Source of the DNA: Pseudomonadota bacterium
Lineage (GTDB): Bacteria > Pseudomonadota > Gammaproteobacteria > Steroidobacterales > Steroidobacteraceae
DNA length: 41,564 bases
Direction of reading: 5' to 3'
Assembly: GCA_023457495.1 (NCBI GenBank)
Contig: JAEWLQ010000129.1
Coordinates: forward strand, 1 to 41,564
The notes under the pieces are model-generated. The model was given only the letters and a program-made list of their open reading frames with translations. It was not told where the DNA came from and searched no databases. A program made the position numbers and the translations under genes. This document shows, piece by piece, positions 22,847-32,400 of the stretch. Numbering within the stretch: the stretch's first letter is position 1; each line of letters starts with the position of its first letter.

Positions 22847-23734
22847 AGTGCCGACATCCGGCACCACTCCTGTCCCCTCCCAATTGCGTCCGTTGATCGG
22901 ATTCCTCGGCGAGCCCGTCGATACGAAAACGCTGAAGCCCTGGGGCGTGTTGAAGACATCTCCCGGATTGGCCGCCCCGCCGGTGCGCTCACCGATCACC
23001 TTCGCGCGTCCGGCCGATTGCAGCGAGAACGCAATCGATTCGGCCGCGGACCCCGTGCGGTTGTTCGTGAGCAGGTACAGCGGTACGTCGGGATTCGGGC
23101 GCGGATATTCGACGGCGGGTCGCTCGTCGAAGGACTCCGTGCGCGTGTGGAACGAGTTGTAGACGTTCGCGCCTGGCTTCACGAACGCGCTGATGAGATA
23201 ACCCGCCATCGAAGTGTCGCCGCCGCCGTTGTCGCGCAGATCGAGGATGACGGCCTTGGCGGCGAGTGCATCCGCGAGCGCGACGTCGGCCGCGCGCCGC
23301 GCGGGATCGTTCGCATCGTTGAAGTCGATGATCGCGACCGTGGTAAGCCTGATGACGACGATGTCGTCGGGCAGTTCTTCGACACTGCGAAAGCCGTAGT
23401 TGGACGCCCGCGCCTTGTCCATGAACCTCTTCAAGTGGTCCACGTTGCCGCCCTTGGCGGTCGGCGGCTCGTATTTCACCCGGAAGTGACGGTCGAACGG
23501 TTGCAGGATCGCGGTCAATCGTTGCGCGAGTTCATTGCGATCGGCCAGCTCATCGAGCTTCTCCTTCCTGGCACGGCGCAGGAGTTCATCCGCGATCTCC
23601 TTGCCTCGCCCGGAGTCGAAGTAGTTCTCGCGAATCACCTGCGCGACGCCGGCAATGTCCGCGGGAGCCTGCGCCCTGGAAGCCGCGCACAGCACGAAGC
23701 AGCACATCACACTGCAAAAGCGTCTCTTGTTCAT
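22799..23734 (-). CDS. S41-family serine peptidase, exported
   Basis: A 311-residue protein with an N-terminal signal sequence (MNKRRFCSVMCCFVLCAASRAQA, cleavage after AQA). The S41/tail-specific protease core follows: a helical N-terminal domain with VIRENYFDSGRGKEIADEL, then ILDLRDNGGGDTSMAGYLIS and the nucleophile region LTNNRTGSAAESIAFSLQ, with GERTGGAANPGDV and GTGVVPDV. This pattern matches the periplasmic S41 peptidases related to retinoid-binding-protein repeats, which lack a PDZ domain. GGAGGAG lies 7 bases upstream of the ATG. The substrate is unknown. Its 3' end overlaps the nitronate monooxygenase gene by 48 bases on the other strand. Confidence 0.9.
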   Translation of the reverse strand: MNKRRFCSVMCCFVLCAASRAQAPADIAGVAQVIRENYFDSGRGKEIADELLRRARKEKLDELADRNELAQRLTAILQPFDRHFRVKYEPPTAKGGNVDHLKRFMDKARASNYGFRSVEELPDDIVVIRLTTVAIIDFNDANDPARRAADVALADALAAKAVILDLRDNGGGDTSMAGYLISAFVKPGANVYNSFHTRTESFDERPAVEYPRPNPDVPLYLLTNNRTGSAAESIAFSLQSAGRAKVIGERTGGAANPGDVFNTPQGFSVFVSTGSPRNPINGRNWEGTGVVPDVGTSSEAALDRALQLARE

Positions 23735-23870
23735 GCGGGTTCTCCTCCCGCCAAGGATGCGCCAGGGAGAACAAGGGTTGCACGCGACTGAGGTCTCCGT
23801 GCGCCCATTTGTCCTAATAATGTGCTCGAACCCTGCCGGGCCGCGCTTTCAGCGTAGACTCGGGGAAAAG

Positions 23871-24509
23871 ATGGGGTGGGACGGGGAAGTGAGAGTACTG
23901 CTGATCGATGATCACCCGTTGTTTCGATCCGGAATTCGCAGTGTCCTCGACGGGTGGCACGAGAAAGTCGAGGTCGTCGAGTCCAGCGATTGCGAAGAGG
24001 CGCTCGCGCTGATCGCATCCGGCGCGGAGTTCGCGCTGATCCTGCTCGACCTGAATCTCCCGGCGATGGACGGGATGACGGGCCTTGCGAAACTGCGCGA
24101 CGCGGTGCCAGCCTCGTCCGTCGTCGTGCTCTCCGCCGCTGAGGATGCGCGCACCATCCGCAATGCGATCGGCGCCGGCGCGAAGGGCTACATCCCGAAG
24201 TCCGCCGATGCGGAGATCATCATCGGCGCCCTGCGTCTCGTGATGTCGGGCGGTGTCTATCTACCCGCCGGGGCGATCGCGGCTGCCCAGGCGCCGGTCG
24301 CTGGAGAACTGACGAACCGCCAGCGGGATGTGCTCCTGTGGCTGGTGCGCGGCAAGTCGAACAAGGAGATCGGTGCGCTGCTCGGCATGGCGGAGAACAC
24401 CGTCCGCGTGCACGTCGCGGCGATCCTGCGGAACCTCGATGTGAGGAATCGGACCGAGGCGGGGTTCGCGGCCGTCAGCCGCGGTTTGATCAGTACCCAG
24501 GACGTCTAG
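23871..24509 (+). CDS. LuxR/NarL-type response regulator
   Basis: A 212-residue two-component response regulator. The receiver domain has the acidic pair in VRVLLIDDHPLFRSG, the phosphoacceptor Asp in LILLDLNLPAMDGM and the switch Lys in GAKGYIPKSA. The C-terminal LuxR-type helix-turn-helix is ELTNRQRDVLLWLVRGKSNKEIGALLGMAENTVRVHV. I chose the ATG at 23871 with GGGGAAAAG before it; a GTG six codons later is possible. It is convergent with a hybrid kinase and the two stop codons share a CTAG. That kinase is the probable partner. The target genes are unknown; the autotransporter beyond the kinase is a candidate. Confidence 0.94.
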   Translation: MGWDGEVRVLLIDDHPLFRSGIRSVLDGWHEKVEVVESSDCEEALALIASGAEFALILLDLNLPAMDGMTGLAKLRDAVPASSVVVLSAAEDARTIRNAIGAGAKGYIPKSADAEIIIGALRLVMSGGVYLPAGAIAAAQAPVAGELTNRQRDVLLWLVRGKSNKEIGALLGMAENTVRVHVAAILRNLDVRNRTEAGFAAVSRGLISTQDV

Positions 24510-26299
24510 CCCGGGTTTTGTGCCGACGTCGAGATGGAGCCCCGTACTGCCGTCTGCGACTTCTGGATCAGGTAGCTGGCCAGGCTGCGCAGGCTCGCGG
24601 CGGACACGGGCTTGAGCAGCGATTCGCAGCCGCTCGCCTTCGCTTCGAGCGCGCGTTCCGGGGCGATGTCGCCGGTGATGATGATCGCCGGAAGATGGGC
24701 GCCATAGCGCGCGCGGAACAGCTCCACTCCCTGCACGCCAGTCTTGCCGTCGCGCAGACGATAATCGGCGAGGACCAGGTCAGGAACGAGATTCCGGTCG
24801 GCCAACAACTCGAGCGCGACCTCGGTCGACTCGGCCAGGATCGTGCCGCAGCCCCACGATTTGAGGATCTCGTCCATGCTCGTGCGGATCGGCGCATCGT
24901 CATCCACGACCACGACGAGCGCGCCCCCCATGTCCTCGTGCCAATCAGTGTCGGCCTCGGCGGGCTCGTCGATCGCATCGACCACCGGCACCGTGATCGA
25001 GAACGTGGTTCCGACGTCGACCACTGAATTCACTTCGATCTGATGATGGAGCAGGGCGGCGATCCGCTTCACGATGGCGAGCCCGAGCCCCAGGCCCTTG
25101 TCGCGATCGCGTTCGGGATTGTCGATCTGATGAAACTCTTCGAACACGCGCTGGATTTCGTCGGCGGGAATGCCGCGGCCGGTGTCGCGCACTTCGATGC
25201 GGATCGCGCCGGCGCGCGACTCGCATTGGAGCTCCACGCTCCCGCGGGCCGTGTAGCGGATCGCATTGGAGAGCAGGTTGCGCAGCACACGCGCCAGCAG
25301 AATGGGATCGCTGCGCACCCACGCCGGACAGGGACGGATGCGCAGCTCGAGTCCCTGGCTGGCGGCCTGCGGCGCGAACTCCAGTGCCAATTGGTCGAGC
25401 AGCAGCTGCAGTCGGAAGTCGCCGATGTCGGCCTTGAGCGCCCCGGCTTCGAGGCGCGACAGGTCCAGCATGGAATTGAGCAGGCTCTTGAGGCTTTGGG
25501 TTGAGAGCTTCAGGTTGTCCACCAGACGGCGCGCGTCGTGCGTGCCGAGGCGCGCATCGAGCGCGTCGACGAACAGGCCGAGCGCATTCAATGGCTGGCG
25601 CAGGTCGTGGCTCGCCGCCGCCAGAAATCGGGTCTTGATGTCGTTGGCGCGCTCGGCGCGTTCCTTTTCCGTCTTGAGGTGATCGACGAGCCTGCGGTTC
25701 TCGAACTCGAGCAGGATCTGCTGCTCGATGCGTCGGTGGCTGATGCGGGCGGAAGCCGTATTGATCAGCAGGAACATGACCGCGAGCACGCCGAGCAGCT
25801 GGAAGAATTCGCCGTCGAACGTGAACAGCGCGACGAGCAGCGGCGCCGAGGAGAAAATCGCGAATCCATAAAACGACTTCAGGTTGAACGACAGTCCTGG
25901 AATCGCGCCCGCGATGAAGCCGCCGATCACCAGCGTATAGAAGAACACCAGCGTGAGGTCGCCGCTGTCGAGCACGAACGCGGGCAAGCCCCATGCGAAC
26001 CCGTTGAACCACGCGAGCAGCATGTAGCCGCGGCCCCACGTCTCATAACCCTCCGTGGGTTTCACGCGAGCGAACAGGACGATCAGCGCGACTCGCGCGA
26101 CGATGACGGCGTTGATGAGCACGAGCCAGCCGACGACCAGCCGCGGATCGACGTGGCCGGCGAACATGTATGCCGTGAGCGAGGATGCGGTCACGCCGAC
26201 GACGAGCGACATCAGCCAGGCATGCTGATAGAGCAGCTTGACCGACTCCGCTTCGACATATGCCGCGGATGGCGCGGCGGTTGTGCGCTCTGATTCCAT
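24506..26299 (-). CDS. hybrid sensor histidine kinase with C-terminal receiver
   Basis: A membrane sensor of about 597 residues. Residues 25-195 form about six membrane helices in a compact input domain with very short loops. A coiled-coil linker (rich in E, R and K) leads to the HisKA domain with FLAAASHDLRQPLNAL, then the ATPase domain with NLLSNAIRYT, VRDTGRGIP and DKGLGLGLAIVKR. The C-terminal receiver has VVVVDDDAPIRTS and phosphoacceptor LVLADYRLRDG, with LLKPVSAASL. A phosphorelay within the protein and to the neighbouring LuxR-type regulator is likely. The start is uncertain: GGAG abuts the ATG at 26299, and a GTG at 26338 would add 13 residues. It is divergent from the giant autotransporter. 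Confidence 0.92.
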   Translation of the reverse strand: MESERTTAAPSAAYVEAESVKLLYQHAWLMSLVVGVTASSLTAYMFAGHVDPRLVVGWLVLINAVIVARVALIVLFARVKPTEGYETWGRGYMLLAWFNGFAWGLPAFVLDSGDLTLVFFYTLVIGGFIAGAIPGLSFNLKSFYGFAIFSSAPLLVALFTFDGEFFQLLGVLAVMFLLINTASARISHRRIEQQILLEFENRRLVDHLKTEKERAERANDIKTRFLAAASHDLRQPLNALGLFVDALDARLGTHDARRLVDNLKLSTQSLKSLLNSMLDLSRLEAGALKADIGDFRLQLLLDQLALEFAPQAASQGLELRIRPCPAWVRSDPILLARVLRNLLSNAIRYTARGSVELQCESRAGAIRIEVRDTGRGIPADEIQRVFEEFHQIDNPERDRDKGLGLGLAIVKRIAALLHHQIEVNSVVDVGTTFSITVPVVDAIDEPAEADTDWHEDMGGALVVVVDDDAPIRTSMDEILKSWGCGTILAESTEVALELLADRNLVPDLVLADYRLRDGKTGVQGVELFRARYGAHLPAIIITGDIAPERALEAKASGCESLLKPVSAASLRSLASYLIQKSQTAVRGSISTSAQNPG

Positions 26300-26337
26300 C
26301 TCCGGCCACTCTACCCAACTCCGGGGGCCGCACGTCA

Positions 26338-26369
26338 CTAGTCCGATCGTGTTAGGCGGCCTAGTCCGA
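26338..26369. repeat. pair of 9-bp direct repeats upstream of the autotransporter
   Basis: CTAGTCCGA occurs at 26338-26346 and again at 26361-26369, a start-to-start distance of 23 bp. This is the gap between the divergent sensor kinase and autotransporter genes. Direct repeats about two helical turns apart are a common arrangement for response-regulator sites. I do not see the motif in the gap before the response regulator gene. Function is inferred from position. Confidence 0.4.
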
Positions 26370-26474
26370 ATTCGCGATTCAGCCGCGGCGCGCGGGCTTC
26401 TAACTTACCGGGAGGGGAGCACACGAGGGCAGCTCGCCGCCGGGTCCAGACAACTCCGATAAGAAGAGCGACTT

Positions 26475-29400
26475 ATGCGACAAAAAATGACTTTGTTAGC
26501 CATCGTGTCGCGGGTTTTCGCGGCCCTTCTCGCCGGTTGGAGCAGCGGCGCGCGCGCCGACCAGGTTCCGGTCATCACCGAGACGAGCACGGGCGCGTCC
26601 GGCAATCCGGCCGCGGCCGCCGCAAACGTCTCGGCCACGCTCGACGAAGAGGACTGGATCGATTCCGCGAGCAACCGGCCGGCGATCATCGCCGAGAGCG
26701 CCGGTGGCACGGGCCTCGATGGCGCCGCCCTCGTGACGGGCTTCGGCGAGAACGGCGGCGATGGCGGACGCGGCGGGACCGTGACCGTGAGCAGTCAGGG
26801 CGACATCGATACGCAAGGTCAGGAGGCGCGCGGCGTCTTCGCGCGAAGCGTGGGCGGCAACGCCGGCGCTGGCGGCCTCGGTGTCGTCATCGGCGGCGCG
26901 GGTGGCCACGGCGGCATCGGCGGCAACGGCAATGTCGTCCTCGTCGAGGTCAGCGGTGACATCACGACACAGGGAACTCGCGGAATCGGCGTCGACGTTT
27001 CGAGCCGCGGCGGCCGTGGTGGCGACGGTGGCGTCGGCGGCGGTGTGGGCGGTGTGGGTGGTTGGGGCGAGCGCGGCGGACACGCGGCGCGGGTATCGGT
27101 CGACAATCGCGGCGCGGTGACCACGGCCGGATTGGCCGCGACGGGCATCATGGCGAACAGCGACGGTGGAAACGGCGGAACCGGCAACGTCGGCGCCGGA
27201 CTCGGCGGCGTGGGCGGTGGTGGCGGAGCGGGCGGCGCCGGCAGTTGGTCGCACGTCACCAATCACGGCGACATCACGATTACCGGCGATTTTTCCACGC
27301 CGGCATACGGAATCTTCGTGCGCAGCACGGGAGGGCGCGGCGGCGATGGTGGCGTGGGCGGCGGTGTCGGGGGCGTGGGCGGCGGCGGCGGAGCGGGCGC
27401 GCAGGCCGGATTCGCGGAGATCTTCAACTACGGCGGCGTGAGCACGCGGAGCGATCGCTCTCATGCGCTGACGGCCTCCAGCATCGGCGGTGCGGGCGGC
27501 AATGCGGCGACGGGTGGCGGCGCGGGCGGCGTCGGCGCGAGCGGCGGCAATGGCGCTGCGGGCGGAGCCGTCGAGGTGACCAATCATGGCGCGCTCGCCA
27601 CGCACGGCGACAACTCGGTCGGCGTGCGCGCGCGCAGCGAGGGCGGCGCCGGTGGCGCTGGAGCCGTGGGCGCGGGCGCCGGCGGTGTCGCCGGTTCGGG
27701 CGGCGAGGCCGGCAACGCCGGACGAGCCGAAGCCGCGAATCACGGCGCGATATCGACACAGGGCGAAAACGCGCACGGCATCCTCGCGCAGAGCGTGGGC
27801 GGCGCCGGAGGCGCGGCCGGGTTCGGTGGCGGCGTCGGCGGCATCGGCGGAACGGGCGAGCGCGGCGGCAATTCGGCGCAGGTCGAGGTAGTTAGTTCCG
27901 GAGAGATCGTCACGCACGGCAGGGGCGCGATGGGCATCGTCGCGATCAGCGAGGCGGGTGACGGTGGCGCCGGCGGCGATGCAAACGGCGCCGGTGGCAT
28001 CGGCGGCGCGGGTGGACGCGGCGGCACGGCCGGGCGCGTCGAGGTGCACAACAGCGGCGCAATCACGACCTCGGGCGAGGCCGGGCGCGGCATCGCGGCC
28101 AGCAGTCTCGGTGGCGCCGGCGGCAGCGGTGGCGATGGTCAGGGAGTCGTCGGCATCGGCGGCGCGGCGGCCGGCAGTGGACCGGGCGGCGCCGTGGCCG
28201 TCGAAAATCACGGCGAGATCCGCACACGGGGCGCCCATGCGCGCGGCATCCATGGCGAGAGCATCGGCGGGCACGTCGGCACGGGTGGTGAAGCCACGGG
28301 TTTGATCAGCTACGGCGGTGACGCCAACAGCAGCGGCTCGGCGGGCGCCGTGAGCATTCTGAATCACGCGGCGGTGACGACCGAAGGCGAATTCTCCACG
28401 GCCCTGTTCGCGGAAAGCACCGGCGGCGGTGGCGGAACGGGCGGCTTGAGCGGTGGCCTGTTCAACACCATCGGCGGCCGCGGCGCGGCGTCGGGCAATG
28501 GCGGGTCGGTATCCATCGACAACACCGGAACGCTGTCGACTTCTATGACCGACGCGCATGGAATCTTCGCGCACAGCGTCGGCGGCGGCGGCGGCAATGG
28601 CGGCGGCAGCCTCAGCACGAGCGCATGGCTGGGCACTTCGTTCGGCGGCGTCGGCGACTCGGGCGGCAACGGCGGGAGCGTCGCGGTGACGAGCGGCGCG
28701 TCTTCGATCAACACGCTCGGCGATCGCGCCTACGGCATCTACGCGGAGAGCCAGGGCGGCGGCGGCGGCTACGGTGGCTGGTCGATCGCACTGTCCGGCG
28801 GCGCCGGCGGCAGTTTGAGCTGGAGCATGGGCGGTCGCGGGGCGGGCGGCGGACATGCGGGCGTCGTGGACGTCGCGAACGGCAGCGACATCGGCACCCT
28901 CGGCGGCAACGCGCACGGCATCTACGCGGTGAGCCGCGGCGGTGGCGGCGGCAGCGGCGGATTCAGCATCTCGGGCGCGGGCAGCGATGGCATCGGGCTC
29001 GCGGTCAGCATCGGTGGGTTCGCCGGCGGCGGTGGCAACGCTTCGAGTGTCAATGTCGTCAACACCGCCGAACGGATCAGCACCGCGGGAGCGTATTCCA
29101 ACGCCATCTTCGCGCAGAGCGTCGGCGGCGGCGGCGGCAACGGCGGATTCAGCATCGCCGCGGCGGGCGGCGGCGCCGGCGCGGGCACGTTCAACATGGG
29201 TGGCCGCGGCGGCGCGGGCGGCCACGGCGACGAGGTGTACGTCGAAAATCACGGCGGGCTCTCGACGACTAACTACCTATCCACGGCGTTGTACGCGCAG
29301 AGTCTCGGCGGCGGTGGCGGCAACGGCGGTTTCGCGATCGGACTCGCGGCGGCCGGCACCGGCGCCGGCACGGTCAACATCGGCGGCTGGGGTGGCGACG

Positions 29401-32400
29401 GCGGCAACGCGGCGGGCGTCACCGTCGTGAATCATGGCGACATCGTCACCTCCGGCATCGAGGCTAAAGGCATCGAAGCGCAAAGCCAGGGCGGCGGCGG
29501 CGGCAACGGTGGCTTCAGCATCTCCGGCGCGGGGGCTGGCACCGGATCGGGCAGCGTCAACCTCGGCGGATTCGGCGGCGGCGGCGGCTCGAGCTCCGCG
29601 GTGCTGGTCGATAATCACGGCAGCATCGCGACGCTGCGTGACAACGCGACCGGCCTCTTCGCGCAAAGCCTCGGCGGCGGCGGCGGCAATGGCGGCTTCA
29701 GCATCACGGGCGCGGTGGCCGGCACGGGTTCGGGTTCACTCAGCGTCGGTGGCTTCGGCGGCGACGGCGGCAGCGCGGGCGTCGTCGACGTCACGAACAG
29801 CGGTGAATTGATCTGGACGTCGGGCGCGCGCGCCAACGGCATCACCGCGGAAAGCCAGGGCGGTGGCGGCGGCAACGGGCACTTCAGCATTTCGGCCGTG
29901 GGAACCCAGTACGGCGGCACGCTCAGCGTCGGCGGCCAGGGCGGCGGCGGCGGCAATGGCGACGGCGTCAGCGTCACCAACGACGGCCGCATCGTCACCG
30001 AGGGCGATCACTCGCTCGGCATCTTCGCGCACAGCATCGGCGGCGGCGGCGGCGATGGCGGCTTCAGCATTTCGGGCGCCGTGTCGACGGGTATCGGTGG
30101 CGGTCTCAGTGTCGGCGGCTCGGGTGGCCGCGGCGGCGACAGTGTTCGCAGCGACACCGATGACGCGCGCAGCACCGTGCAGGTGAACCACGCGGGCGCG
30201 ATCGAAACCGCCGGTGCCGGATCGAGCGCGATCTTCGCGCAGAGCATCGGCGGCGGCGGCGGCAAAGGCGCCTTCAGCGTCGGCGCCAGCGTCGGCACCG
30301 GCACGCAGCACGTGCTCAGCGCGCTCGGGCTGAGCGTGGGCGGGTGTCTCAATTTCCTGCCCGACCCGCTCAATCCGAATCATGTGTGCAGCGGCGGCGA
30401 CGGCGGCACGGTGGACGTGGCGGCCAGCGGGTCGATCACGACCCACGGTGACGCGGCGCACGGCATCCATGCGGAGAGCGAAGGCGGCGGCGGCGGAAGC
30501 GCCGGCTGGAGCGTGAGCGGAACCAGCGCCATGAGAGGCGCCATTTCCGCGAGCGTCGGCGGCTTCGGCGGCGGTGGCGGCGACGGCGCCGACGTCACGG
30601 TGACCACGACCGGGGAGTCGCAGATCGACACCGCGGGACACGGCTCCATGGGCATCCGCGCGCGCAGCATCGGCGGCGGCGGCGGCGACGGCGGATACAG
30701 CGTCGCGGGCAGCCTGTCCCTTCCCGGTGACATCCGGCAGATGAGCGCGAGCGTCGGCGGCTCTGGCGGCGCGGGCGGCGACTCAGGCAACGTGACCATC
30801 ACGGCGGGCGGCAGCCTAACTACCGAGGGCGACGACGCGATCGGCATCTTCGCGCAGAGCATCGGCGGCGGCGGCGGCGAGGGCCGCACGTCGTTCGCCG
30901 GCGCGATCGACCTCACGCCGACCGCGAGCGGCACTTCGTCCCTGCAGATCTCGGCTTCCGTCGGAGGTTCGGGCGGCGACGGCGGCAGCGCGGGCGAGCG
31001 GGTGCGCGTGGAGACCCTGGCGGGCAGCCGGTTGTCGACGCAGGGCCGCGACGCGTCGGGAATCGTCGCGCAGAGCATCGGCGGGGGCGGAGGCATCGCC
31101 GGCAATTCGGTGGCGGCGATCTTCGACGTCGCGGCCCAGGCGGAGGCGAGGTCCGTCGATATCTCCGTCGCGGTGGGCGGCGCCGGAGGCTCGGGCGGAC
31201 GCGGCAACACGGTCGAAGTCGACAACGGCGGCGACATCGAAACGGCCGGTGATGCGGCACACGGCATTTACGCGCAATCCGTGGGCGGCGGCGGCGGTAT
31301 CGGCGGCGGCGCGGTCGCCGCCGCGATCATCGCGCGCACCGAGACGCCGGGACAGAAGTGGGCCGGCAATTTCGCGGTGGGCGGTCTCGGCGGCGACGGC
31401 AACGTCGGCGGTCAGGTCGACGTGCGCAATCAAGGCAACATCACGACGCATGGCGCCGCGGCGCATGGCATCGTCGCCGAGTCCATCGGAGGCGGCGGCG
31501 GAGATGGCGGGAACGCCAACGCGGTTTCGTTCGCGCTCGGGCTCGGTTGCCATGTTCCGGTGATCAGTGGCCTGGTTTGTCCCAGCGCGCCGGAACCGGC
31601 GAACAAGCCGGTATACACCGGCAGAGTCGGCGTAGGCGGATTCGGCGGCGACGGCAACGATGGGGGAGCCGTACTGATCGAAAACGCGGGCGCGATCCGC
31701 GTCGACGGATTCGCGTCGGCCGGCATCCTCGCCCAGTCGATCGGTCACGGCGGCGGAAACGGCGGCAACGCCTCGACTTCCATCAGCGGCGTACTGCCGA
31801 CGCTCGGCGGCGTGGACGTCGCCGCCGGCCTGGCGGGCATCGAAGGCGTGACCATCGACAATTCCGGCTCTCCGCTCAGTCTCTCGGGCGCCTCCGTCAC
31901 GGTGGGCGGGTTGGGCGGCGGAAGCGGGTCCGGCGGGGACGTGATCGTGACCAACCGCGGCGACATTGCGACCACCGCGCAGGATGGCCTCATCACGTTC
32001 GAGGTGCCGTGGTTGGGCAACTCCGAGGTCACGATCGAACTGACCGCATCCTCGTCGGCCATCGTGGCGCAGAGCATCGGCGGCGGCGGCGGTTCCGGTG
32101 GACTCTCGAACGCGGGCGTGACGGGCTTGGTGAGCGTGGGCGGCTGGGGAGGCGCATCCGGAGACGGCGGCATCGTGACCGTGACGAACGAAGGCAGCCT
32201 CTCGACCGTCGGCGGCAAGTCGTACGGAATCCTCGCGCAGAGCATCGGCGGCGGTGGCGGACTCAGCGAGGCGACGGAACTGGATCCGGAAACGGATCCG
32301 GCCTCGGGCGGCTCGTGCGCCGGACTCATCTGCATCGGCGGATCTGGTGGCGCACACGGCGATGGCGGCGCGGTGACCATCACCAATGACGGCGGCATTC

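Noticed and set aside
26496..29252. Long minus-strand open frame (918 codons) under the autotransporter, plus similar ones at 30816-32438 and 32997-34583
   Set aside because: They are the antisense of GGC/GGT-rich glycine codons, which rarely give stops on the other strand. Their products are low-complexity Ala/Arg/Asp sequences without domains or ribosome sites.
28570..31300. Phase variation by slippage in GGC tracts
   Set aside because: The tracts are trinucleotide repeats in the reading frame, so slippage would only add or remove glycines and would not switch the gene off.
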